From Kocuria varians (GTDB lineage Bacteria > Actinomycetota > Actinomycetes > Actinomycetales > Micrococcaceae), in assembly GCF_006539885.1 (NCBI RefSeq), contig NZ_BJNW01000003.1, forward strand, positions 62,001-126,000: a stretch of 64,000 bases of DNA, given 5' to 3'. Below, piece after piece: positions 25,330 through 34,125 of the stretch; the stretch's first letter is position 1; every line of letters begins with the position of its first letter. Both the position numbers and the translations under genes were made by a program. The notes beneath the pieces are model-generated. The model searched no databases. It was not told the DNA's origin and saw only the letters and a list, made by a program, of their open reading frames with translations.

Positions 25330-26715
25330 TTACAGGCTGGCCTTCTCGTCGGAGACCTTCACGCCCGCGGCCTTCTCGAACGCCCGGCGCGGATCGCGCA
25401 GGTGGCGCAGCGGCTGGGTGTCGCGACCGAAGAGCATGTTCAGGCCCCACTGCGAGAACACGCGCGCCTTGCGGTCCACCGTGGGGATCGCGTAGCCGTG
25501 GTAGAGCCGGTGCATCAGCCACGCGGGGAGCCCGCCGAGGTCGATGTTGCGCACCGTGGCCGCACCCTTGTACAGGCCCAGGCCCGCCACGGAGCCCAGA
25601 CCCTCGTGGTAGTAGTCCTGCAGGGGCTCACCCTGGTGGGCCGCCATGATGTTCTTGGCCATGGTTGCGGCCTGGCGCACGGCGTGCTGCGCGTTGGGCA
25701 CGCAGAACCCACCGGGGCCGGCACCCGTGAGGTCCGGGACCGCGGCGATGTCACCGGCGGACCAGGCGCCCTCGAGGGGCCCGTCGTCTCCGGTCACGCG
25801 CAGGTCCGCACCCACGCGCAGGCGGCCGCGCTCGTCGATGGGCAGGTCGCTGTTCTTGACGAACGAGGCCGCCGCCACACCGGCGCACCAGATCAGGGTG
25901 TCCGTGGCCAGCTCGCCCGCGGGGGACTTGTCACCCATGTTGATGAGCTTGACGACGTCGCCGTCGACCTCGGAGACCGAGGTGTTCAGCAGCACCTCGA
26001 CGCCGCGGGCGCGCAGCTCCGCGACGACCTTCTCGGCGCGGTCCTTGGAGACCTCCGGCATGATCCGGCCCATGGCCTCGATCATCACGAAGCGCAGGTC
26101 CGAGACCTTGAGACGGTCGTTGCGCTCGACGGCCGTGCGGGCCATGTCCTCGAGCTCGGCGATGGTCTCGATGCCGGCGAAGCCGCCACCCACGACCACG
26201 AACGTCAGCGCCTGACGCTTGACGGCGTCGTCGTCCGTCAGGGACGCGATCTCGATGCGCTCGAGCACCCAGTTGCGGACCGTGAGGGCCTCTTCGATGG
26301 TCTTCATGCCGATGGCCTTGTCCGCGAGCCCCGGGATGGGGAACGTGCGGGTGTTGGAGCCGCCGGCAACCACGATCTCGTCGTACGGCAGCTCGAACTC
26401 CGGGCCCTCGTCGATGCCGCGGATGGTGACCTTGCGGTTGGCGTGGTCGATGTTCTCCACGCGGCCGTCGATCAACTCGCAGTCCCGCAGGTTCTGGCGG
26501 TGGGGAACCGTGGCGAAGCGCGCCTCGATGTTCCCGGCCGTGACCTCGGGCAGGAACGGCAGGTAGGTCATGTACGGGTTGGGATCCACCACCGTGACCA
26601 CACCCCCGGACTCCTTGATGCGGGTCTGGAGCTTCTGCGCGAGGGTGAAACCGACGTACCCGCCACCCACGATGAGAAGGCGCGGCCGGTCCTTGGTAAG
26701 TTGATTGAAAGACAT
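25330..26715 (-). CDS. ndh: Type II NADH:quinone oxidoreductase
   Basis: A 461-residue single-subunit FAD enzyme of the inner membrane that passes electrons from NADH to menaquinone without pumping protons. The FAD Rossmann motif GGGYVG is near the N-terminus and the NADH motif GGGFAGIETI is around 180. The quinone-site-type AQHAVRQA and the C-terminal membrane-binding helix (LPAWLMHRLYHGY) are also present. ATG 26715 (MSFNQLTKD) is preferred because TAAACT ends 7 bases upstream, making the mRNA leaderless; the frame also contains ATG 26736. The protein length fits NDH-2. Confidence 0.94.
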   Translation of the reverse strand: MSFNQLTKDRPRLLIVGGGYVGFTLAQKLQTRIKESGGVVTVVDPNPYMTYLPFLPEVTAGNIEARFATVPHRQNLRDCELIDGRVENIDHANRKVTIRGIDEGPEFELPYDEIVVAGGSNTRTFPIPGLADKAIGMKTIEEALTVRNWVLERIEIASLTDDDAVKRQALTFVVVGGGFAGIETIAELEDMARTAVERNDRLKVSDLRFVMIEAMGRIMPEVSKDRAEKVVAELRARGVEVLLNTSVSEVDGDVVKLINMGDKSPAGELATDTLIWCAGVAAASFVKNSDLPIDERGRLRVGADLRVTGDDGPLEGAWSAGDIAAVPDLTGAGPGGFCVPNAQHAVRQAATMAKNIMAAHQGEPLQDYYHEGLGSVAGLGLYKGAATVRNIDLGGLPAWLMHRLYHGYAIPTVDRKARVFSQWGLNMLFGRDTQPLRHLRDPRRAFEKAAGVKVSDEKASL

Positions 26716-26722
26716 GCCGAGA

Positions 26723-26728
26723 AGTTTA
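26723..26728 (-). promoter_or_regulatory. -10 box of probable leaderless ndh transcript
   Basis: TAAACT on the minus strand, seven bases, then ATG 26715. Confidence 0.55.
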
Positions 26729-26787
26729 CTCATCACCGGGGACTTTTGCTCACGCGGATCCGCACGGTGACGGCGGTGCGGCAGGGA

Positions 26788-28146
26788 TCAGCGCGAGATC
26801 CGGCGGATGTGCAGGATCGCGGCCACCGTCAGGCCCGTGACCACCACCGCGAACGAGACGAGGATCACCACCGGCAGGGCGCCGGTCTCGTTGAGCGGCT
26901 TGCGCGCCGCGGGCGGCGTGGCCTCCTGGGTCACCTGCACGGTGTCCCCCTCCGCGGACGACGCCGTGGCGCTCGGCGAAGGGCTCGCGGTGTACGGACG
27001 GTTCTGCTCGATCCAGTGCCGCACGCTGCCCAGCGGGTTCTCGTCCGTGGTCTGCACGTCGTCGGCCACGGCCGCGCGCACGTCCAGGATGCCGTAGCCG
27101 TAGAAGGGGTCCTTGCCCTTCTGCCCGGCGTCGTGGGCGGTCTTCACGATGCGCTGGGCGATCTGCGCACCGGTGAGGTCCGGGTACTTCTGCTTGATCA
27201 GCGCGGCGGCGCCGGAGACCAGGGGAACGGTCGCGGACGTGCCGGACCACTCGGCGTAGCCGTCGTCGGGCATGGCCCCCACCATGTCCTCGCTCGGCCC
27301 TGCCACCGCGATCGAGATGCCCTGCGAGGAGGAGTCCCAGCTGGCCACGCCCTTGCGGTCCACACCGCCCACGGAGAGCACCCCGGGGATCGTGGCGGGT
27401 GCGCCCACCTGGGTCAGGCCGGACCCGCGGTTGCCGGCCGCGGCCACGACCAGCACCCCCTTCTCCTCCGCGTAGGCGAACGCGGAGTCCCAGGACTCGG
27501 GCCACGCGGTGGAGTTCGAGCCCACGGACATGTTGACGACGTCCGCCCCGTGGTCCACGGCCCAGCGCACGGCGTCCGGAATCTGCTGGTTGACGTCCCG
27601 CACCCCGGCCTGTTCGTCGCCAAGCCACAGGGAGACCGGGAGGATCTCCGCCTCTGGTGCCACACCCATGATGCCCTGCTGCTTCCCGGGCCCGTCCGAG
27701 CTGCCGTCCCCGTGGCCGTGGCCCGCGGCCAGCGACGCCACGAGGGTGCCGTGCTCGGGCTCCTCGCCCAGGCCCTCCTGACCGTTCGCGGCGCCCTTGC
27801 CGGAGACGTCCGTGCCCTCCCCCACCGATCCGGTGAGGTCCTGGTGGGAGCCGTCCACGCCGGTGTCGATCACGGCGATCTTCACGCCCTTGCCAGTCGC
27901 GGACTTCCAGGCCTCGCGCACCCCGTAGTCGTCGAGCCAGTACTCGCGCTGCTGGATGTCGGAGCCCTCGACCGTGGTCTTGCCGTTTGTGGGAGCCGGT
28001 GCCACGGGGCTCTCCACGGGCACCGACGGCGCTGGGGCGGGCACCGCGGGCTGCTCCGCGAGCGCGGGGGCGGTGCTCGGCCCCGCGAGCAGCGCGGCCG
28101 CAGCCGTGACCGAGAACAGGGCGCGCGTCCTCGTCCGTGCCTTCAT
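26788..28146 (-). CDS. Mycosin-type S8 subtilisin-like protease
   Basis: A 452-residue exported, membrane-anchored serine protease. It has an N-terminal signal peptide (residues 1-30, ALFSVTAAAALLAGPSTAPA) and a Pro/Ala spacer. The S8 domain has catalytic Asp94 (VIDTGVD), His132 (EHGTLVAS) and Ser304 (SGTSATVPLVSG). A Pro/Ser linker and a C-terminal helix (about 425-446) end in RRISR. This layout is that of MycP of type VII secretion systems. No Ecc, PE/PPE or WXG100 gene is in the window, so it is an orphan here. Start ATG 28146 follows GAGGGG. The substrate is unknown. Confidence 0.88.
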   Translation of the reverse strand: MKARTRTRALFSVTAAAALLAGPSTAPALAEQPAVPAPAPSVPVESPVAPAPTNGKTTVEGSDIQQREYWLDDYGVREAWKSATGKGVKIAVIDTGVDGSHQDLTGSVGEGTDVSGKGAANGQEGLGEEPEHGTLVASLAAGHGHGDGSSDGPGKQQGIMGVAPEAEILPVSLWLGDEQAGVRDVNQQIPDAVRWAVDHGADVVNMSVGSNSTAWPESWDSAFAYAEEKGVLVVAAAGNRGSGLTQVGAPATIPGVLSVGGVDRKGVASWDSSSQGISIAVAGPSEDMVGAMPDDGYAEWSGTSATVPLVSGAAALIKQKYPDLTGAQIAQRIVKTAHDAGQKGKDPFYGYGILDVRAAVADDVQTTDENPLGSVRHWIEQNRPYTASPSPSATASSAEGDTVQVTQEATPPAARKPLNETGALPVVILVSFAVVVTGLTVAAILHIRRISR

Positions 28147-28209
28147 GGGCCCCTCAGCTCTCCCCCGGGGCGTGACCGCCCGTCCGTCGTCCGACCGTGC
28201 CGGCCCCCG

Positions 28210-29157
28210 TCAGGAGACGAGGGACAGTCCGATGCCGTCCAAAATATCGTGCTCGCTCGCGGTCACCGTGCTGACGCGCCCGTCGGTGGCCTCCGCGACG
28301 CGCTCGACCACGCGGCCCCACACCAGGGCGCCCGCGCCGATCACGTCCACGCGGCCCTCGTGCATGAACCCGAGCTCCGCGCGCTGCTGCCGGGTCATGG
28401 CCGTCAGCTCTCGGCACGCCTCGGTGACCTCGGGGATCGGCAGGTCGGTGCCGTCGATCCGCTCGGCGTCGTACTCGGTGAGCCCCAGCGCCATGGCGGT
28501 GACCGTGGTGACGGTCCCGGCCACGCCCACGAGGCGGGTGGTCAGCTCCAGCGGGACGGCGCGGGCGACGGCGTCCATGGCGTCGTCGACGTCGCGCAGC
28601 GCGAGCCGCTGCTGGGCCTCGGTGGGCGGGTTGGAACCCAGGTGGCGCTCCGTGAGGCGCACGCAGCCGATGTCCACGCTGCGCGCGGCGATCACCTCGG
28701 CGGGGGTGCCGAGCACGCACTCGGTGGAGCCGCCACCCAGGTCCACCACGAGCACGCGGTCCTCCGGTGCCAGCGCGGGCGCCGCGTTGAGCGCGCCGCG
28801 GAAGGACAGCGCGGCCTCCTCCTCGCCGCTCACGACCTCCGGCTCCACGCCCAGGCGGGAGCGGATCCCGGCCACGAAGACGTCGCGGTTGCCGGCGTCG
28901 CGGGTCGCGGAGGTGGCCACGAAGCGGACCCGCTGCGCGCCGTGCTGGGTGATCAGCGCGGCGTAGTCGTCCACCGCCGCGAAGGTGCGCTCCAGGGCCG
29001 CCTCCGAGAGCCAGCCGGTGGCGTCCACGCCCTGCCCCAGCCGGACGATGCGCATCTCCCGCACCACGTCCGTGAGCACGGGGCGGGGCCCGTCCGTGGC
29101 GTCCGCGATCAGCAGACGGATGGAGTTGGTACCGCAGTCGATCGCAGCAACGCGCAT
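28210..29157 (-). CDS. ppx: Ppx/GppA-family exopolyphosphatase
   Basis: A 315-residue member of the ASKHA fold that hydrolyses polyphosphate or pppGpp. ATP/phosphate-binding blocks are present: VAAIDCGTNSIRLL at the N-terminus, FVATSATRDAGNR, VVDLGGGSTECVLG and GVAGTVTTVTA. The C-terminal extension of E. coli PPX is missing, as in mycobacterial PPX1. ATG 29157 gives the canonical N-terminus; an in-frame GTG at 29199 would add 14 unlike residues. It follows the DUF501 and ftsB genes on the same strand, as in M. tuberculosis Rv1024-Rv1026. Confidence 0.92.
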   Translation of the reverse strand: MRVAAIDCGTNSIRLLIADATDGPRPVLTDVVREMRIVRLGQGVDATGWLSEAALERTFAAVDDYAALITQHGAQRVRFVATSATRDAGNRDVFVAGIRSRLGVEPEVVSGEEEAALSFRGALNAAPALAPEDRVLVVDLGGGSTECVLGTPAEVIAARSVDIGCVRLTERHLGSNPPTEAQQRLALRDVDDAMDAVARAVPLELTTRLVGVAGTVTTVTAMALGLTEYDAERIDGTDLPIPEVTEACRELTAMTRQQRAELGFMHEGRVDVIGAGALVWGRVVERVAEATDGRVSTVTASEHDILDGIGLSLVS

Positions 29158-29233
29158 GGCAGCAGGTGTCCTCGGTTCATCGGTCGGGGAAGGTGGCACG
29201 TCAGGAAGGGCGCGAGGCGGGCGCGCGCGACTC

Positions 29234-29785
29234 TCAGGCCTCGCGCCAGACCGGGTCGCACGCGCAGCGCTGCGGCGTCCAGGTCTCGGAGATGGTCTCC
29301 AGGGTCTCGTCCCCCAGCGGGTTCACGCCGAGACCGGCCGCCAGGCTGTGGCCCACGAGCACGTGCAGGCACTTCACACGCGTGGGCATGCCGCCCGCGG
29401 AGATCCCCTCGATCTCGGGGACCTCCCCCGTGCCGGCCAGCTCACCGATGCGGTGCCGCTGCGCCAGGTAGTGCTCGTGCGCCGCCCGGTAGCGCCGCGC
29501 CAGCTCGGTGTCCTCGCCCAAGCGGTCGGTCATGGTGTACATCGCACCCTCGGCCTCGAGCCGCGAGACGGCCGCGGTGACCACGGGGTGGGTCAGGTAG
29601 AACACGGTCGGGAACGGCGTGCCGCTGCCCAGCCGCGGCGCGGTGGCCACCACCAGGGGGTTGCCGCACACGCAGCGCGCGGCGATCTCCACGACGTCCC
29701 GGGCGGGCCGCCCCAGCTGGTGGCCCACCACGGTGAGGTCCTGCTCGGTCACGGTGGGGTCGTGCGGTGCTGCGGGCTCGCTCAC
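29234..29785 (-). CDS. DUF501 protein
   Basis: A 183-residue protein of unknown function. Conserved-looking blocks are LGRPARDVVEIAARCVCGNPLVV, with two Cys, TVFYLTHPVVTAAVSRLEAEG, GGMPTRVKCLHVLVGHSLA, and a C-terminal CACDPVW. The His/Cys distribution suggests a metal site. The gene overlaps ftsB by 4 bp (29782-29785) and precedes ppx, the standard actinobacterial order, so co-expression is likely. Confidence 0.88.
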   Translation of the reverse strand: MSEPAAPHDPTVTEQDLTVVGHQLGRPARDVVEIAARCVCGNPLVVATAPRLGSGTPFPTVFYLTHPVVTAAVSRLEAEGAMYTMTDRLGEDTELARRYRAAHEHYLAQRHRIGELAGTGEVPEIEGISAGGMPTRVKCLHVLVGHSLAAGLGVNPLGDETLETISETWTPQRCACDPVWREA

Positions 29786-30450
29786 TTGTCGCTGCTCTCC
29801 TGCGGTTGTGGTTCGAGGGTGACGTCCTGCTGGGGGTAGGCGGAGTCCACGACGGACTGCCAGAGCCCGTCACCCCAGGCGGGCTTGCCGGCTTCGACCT
29901 GCTCGGCGGAGGACTCGACGCCGTGGTGCACACCGGGCTGCGCGCCGAGGACCACGTAGGCGCTCTCCCCCGGCATCACGTAGGTCATGCGCTCACGGGC
30001 CTGCTGCTCCACGTAGGAGTCGTCCCCCCACAGCTGCTCCTCGCGCTTGAGCTGCTGCTGCTGGTCCTGCTCGGACGCGATGCTGCTGCGCAGCTGCGAG
30101 ATCTGGGCGCGCTGGTCGAAGAAGATCTTGGCGGTCGGCGCGGCCAGGAAGACGATCAGGGTGGCCACCACGATCAGTGCGACCAGTCGGCCGTTGAAGG
30201 AGTGCGCCGGGGTGGGCGCCGCGACGGTGTGCGAACCGCCGCCGGTCGGGGCCTCGGGGCCGACGCCGCCGCGGCCGGTGCGTGCGCGCGGCGTCTCGGG
30301 TGCTCCGGAGGTGCGGGAGCCGCGGGCTTCCCGGGAGGAGGCCGGTGCCCGGCCGTCCGATGCCCGGGGCTCGCGGGCGGCGTCGTCGTGCCGGGAACCC
30401 TTGTCGCGCGGGGATCCGCTCCGGGGGATCCGCGGGCCTGGACCGACCAT
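29782..30450 (-). CDS. ftsB: Septum formation initiator FtsB/DivIC family
   Basis: A 222-residue bitopic division protein. A long disordered Arg/Gly/Ser N-terminus (1-85) precedes a membrane helix at 88-105 (LVALIVVATLIVFLAAP). A coiled coil (108-140, FFDQRAQISQLRSSIASEQ) and the family motif ARERMTYVMPGES follow. It should act with FtsL and FtsQ in the divisome, at the outer face. The start is ATG 30450 with GGAGGTGA upstream; the frame continues upstream but without a good start. Residues 20-26 (RHDDAAR) are encoded by an exact copy of the 19-mer that forms the 3521-3562 hairpin. The N-terminus is much longer than in E. coli FtsB. Confidence 0.9.
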   Translation of the reverse strand: MVGPGPRIPRSGSPRDKGSRHDDAAREPRASDGRAPASSREARGSRTSGAPETPRARTGRGGVGPEAPTGGGSHTVAAPTPAHSFNGRLVALIVVATLIVFLAAPTAKIFFDQRAQISQLRSSIASEQDQQQQLKREEQLWGDDSYVEQQARERMTYVMPGESAYVVLGAQPGVHHGVESSAEQVEAGKPAWGDGLWQSVVDSAYPQQDVTLEPQPQESSDK

Positions 30451-30526
30451 GGGGTCACCTCCGGGGGAAGACGTGGTGGGGCTTCTGGTGCCCGGCCAGT
30501 CTACCCGCCGCGCGGCAGGCAGCACG

Positions 30527-30563
30527 ACGCCGCCCGGTCCCTCCGAGAGGAAAAGGGCGGCGT
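30527..30563 (-). terminator. Distal hairpin between eno and ftsB
   Basis: ACGCCGCCC (30527-30535) pairs with GGGCGGCGT (30555-30563), with an A-rich loop. It is a shortened relative of the GACGACGCCGC hairpins. Confidence 0.45.
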
Positions 30564-30578
30564 GGGTGCCTGGCACCG

Positions 30579-30602
30579 GCGGCGTCACACGTGCGACGCC
30601 GC
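30579..30602 (-). terminator. eno terminator hairpin
   Basis: GCGGCGTC (30579-30586) pairs with GACGCCGC (30595-30602), just after the eno stop at 30611 on the minus strand. Confidence 0.6.
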
Positions 30603-30610
30603 GCGGCGGA

Positions 30611-31966
<1,356 letters not shown>

Positions 31967-32821
31967 TCAGGGCGATACGGGCCGGTCGTTCTCCCGCGTG
32001 AAACGGCGCACGGCCGTCCGCAGGGCGCGCTCCGCGTCCAGCCCGCGGGCCGAGCTCTCCCGCAGCAGTCCGAGCAGCCGCTCCCCGAGCTCCCGTTCCT
32101 CGTCCTCCCGCTGCCGCGGGGTGAGCTCCGCGGTCTCGGGTGAGACGTTTCCCACACCGTGGCGCCGGGCCTTGGACAGCGCCTTCTCCCCGTACGCCAG
32201 GGCGGGCAGCGCCGGCGGGATGCCGTCGAAGACCCGGGTGCGCTGCGGCTTCTCCGCGCGCTTCACGGCGTCCCAGCGGGCGGCCAGCTCCGCCTCGCTC
32301 GGGGCCGTGTCGTCCAGAGCGGGGACCGACGACGCCGCCGCGCCGGGCTCCTCGGCCTCCGGCGGGAAGACCTCGGGGTGGCGCCGGACGAGCTTGGTGG
32401 TGACCGCCTCGATCACGTCCGAGACGTCGAAGCGCTCCCTGCCCTCGTGCTCCTCGCCGATCCGCGCGTGGAAGACCACCTGGAGCAGCACGTCGCCGAG
32501 CTCCTCCACGAGGTCCACCCGGCGCGGCCTGGAGGGGTCCGGCGCCTCGACGGCCTCCACGACCTCGTACGCCTCCTCCACGAGGTATCGCAGCAGGGAC
32601 TCGTGGGTCTGCTCGCCGTCCCAGGGACAGCCGCCCGGCGAGCGCAGCCGGTCCATGACGGCCAGCAGCCGCTCGAACTCCTGCCCCGGGCCTCCGGCAC
32701 CGTCCGTGCGCCCGTCGACGGCAGCGCCGTGGATCGTCTCGGCCGAGGGCGCGCCGGCGTTCTCCGACCCGGTGACCGACCCCGGCTGCCCGCCGTGCGG
32801 CGTCGTCCTCCCGGCGCTCAC
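31967..32821 (-). CDS. mazG: MazG family nucleoside triphosphate pyrophosphohydrolase
   Basis: A 284-residue housecleaning enzyme that hydrolyses NTPs (and possibly oxidised dNTPs) to NMP and PPi. The MazG EExxE metal motif is at about 82-86 (LVEEAYEVVEA) with EELGD at 106-110. The second, shorter domain carries KRAEKPQRTRVFDGIP. The N-terminal 45 residues and a linker at 153-175 are low complexity. Both carry copies of the GACGACGCCGC element (32798-32808 and 32328-32338). The start is GTG 32821, overlapping the add stop by 4 bp (GTGA), so the genes are translationally coupled. Confidence 0.88.
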   Translation of the reverse strand: MSAGRTTPHGGQPGSVTGSENAGAPSAETIHGAAVDGRTDGAGGPGQEFERLLAVMDRLRSPGGCPWDGEQTHESLLRYLVEEAYEVVEAVEAPDPSRPRRVDLVEELGDVLLQVVFHARIGEEHEGRERFDVSDVIEAVTTKLVRRHPEVFPPEAEEPGAAASSVPALDDTAPSEAELAARWDAVKRAEKPQRTRVFDGIPPALPALAYGEKALSKARRHGVGNVSPETAELTPRQREDEERELGERLLGLLRESSARGLDAERALRTAVRRFTRENDRPVSP

Positions 32822-34122
32822 GCGCGGACCTGCCGCTCGTGGCCCGCCGTGACGTGCTCCTCGAGCCACTGCTGGTACTCCCGCGGCACGAAGGCGCCGC
32901 GCGCCGCGTGGCGCTGCACGGCCAGCACATCCCCGTCGTCCCAGCCCGCCCCCGCGCGCAGCAGCTCCAGCTCGTGGCTCACGGAGGTGTCGCTCATAAG
33001 CCGGTTGTCCGGGGAGACCGTCACCGCGAAACCGCGGCGCAGCATGCGCGTGACCGGGTGCTCGGCGATGCCCTCGCCCCACGCGCGGGTCGCACCCGTC
33101 TGCAGGTTCGAGCACGGGCACACCTCCAGCGTGATCCCGCGGTCCAGGATCCACCGGGACAGCGGGGACGTGGCCCCCGGGTCCTCGTCGAGCAGGCGCA
33201 CGCCGTGGCCGAGCCGCAGCGCACGCCCGGTGAGCAGCGCGTCCGCCATCGACGCCGCACCGTCCGCCTCCCCCGAGTGCAGCGTCACCGGGATCCGGTG
33301 CGCCGCGAGCAGCTCCAGCGCCTCGCGGTGGGCCGACGCCGGGAACCCGGCCTCCGGACCGGCGAGGTCGAACGCGACCACGGCGCCGGGCTCGGGCTCC
33401 CCGGGAACGCGCGCGGGCGACGTCGTCGTGCTCGGACTCGGCACGGCACCGCCCGCAGCAGCGGAGCGCGACGACGACGCACCGCTCGCCGCGACGTCGT
33501 CCGCCACCCCTCGCTGGCCCCCGCTCCGGGGCCGCAGCTGCGAGGCCAGGGCATCCTCGGGCCCGCCGAGGAGCGCGTCCTCGCCGCGCACCCGCCGCAC
33601 GACGAGCTCCGCGATCTCCCGCGACCGGTCCAGGTGGCGCATGGCGCACAGGATCTGCACCGCGGAGAGGTGACCGCCGGCGGCCTTGACCTCCGCGACG
33701 CCCTCGGCGAGGCCCTGCTGCACGGCGTCCACCGCGGCGTCGAGCGTGAGACCGCCCGCGACGTGCTGCTCCGGGGCCCAGCGCACCTCGGCGTGCACGA
33801 TTCCGTCCGCGGCGCAGGTCAGCGCGTGCTCTCGCGCCACGCGGCGCAGGGCGTCCGCACTCTGCATCACGGCCACGGTGTGCTCGAACGTCTCCAGGTA
33901 GCGCGTGAGGCTGCCGGAGTCCGCGCTCTCACGGAACCAGCGGCCCAGCGCCTCGGCGTCCTGCGCGGGCAGCTCGTGACCGGCCTCCCGGGCGAGCTCG
34001 AGCACCGTGGCCGGGTGCACTCCCCCGTCCAGGTGGTCGTGCAGGCAGATGTGTCGGTGTGGCCCGAGGGCCCCGTCCGCAGCGCGGATGGGGCCCTCGG
34101 GGGTCGTTGCTCGTGTCGTCAT
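32818..34122 (-). CDS. add: Adenosine deaminase with central insertion
   Basis: A 434-residue zinc enzyme that deaminates (deoxy)adenosine to inosine. Zn ligands His28 and His30 (HDHLDGG), His282 with catalytic Glu (LHSGEADG), and the C-terminal SPDNRLMSDTS block are present, as is VCPCSNLQTGA. About 65 residues from 181 to 246 are an extra Ala/Ser/Gly/Pro/Thr-rich segment (with GASSSRSAAAGG and SPSTTTSP). It interrupts the barrel before strand VVAFDLAGPEAGF, so the protein is longer than the usual 330-370. The insertion DNA contains degenerate copies of the dispersed repeat. It lies 3 bp after the YezG-like gene and overlaps mazG. Confidence 0.9.
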   Translation of the reverse strand: MTTRATTPEGPIRAADGALGPHRHICLHDHLDGGVHPATVLELAREAGHELPAQDAEALGRWFRESADSGSLTRYLETFEHTVAVMQSADALRRVAREHALTCAADGIVHAEVRWAPEQHVAGGLTLDAAVDAVQQGLAEGVAEVKAAGGHLSAVQILCAMRHLDRSREIAELVVRRVRGEDALLGGPEDALASQLRPRSGGQRGVADDVAASGASSSRSAAAGGAVPSPSTTTSPARVPGEPEPGAVVAFDLAGPEAGFPASAHREALELLAAHRIPVTLHSGEADGAASMADALLTGRALRLGHGVRLLDEDPGATSPLSRWILDRGITLEVCPCSNLQTGATRAWGEGIAEHPVTRMLRRGFAVTVSPDNRLMSDTSVSHELELLRAGAGWDDGDVLAVQRHAARGAFVPREYQQWLEEHVTAGHERQVRA

Positions 34123-34125
34123 GGA

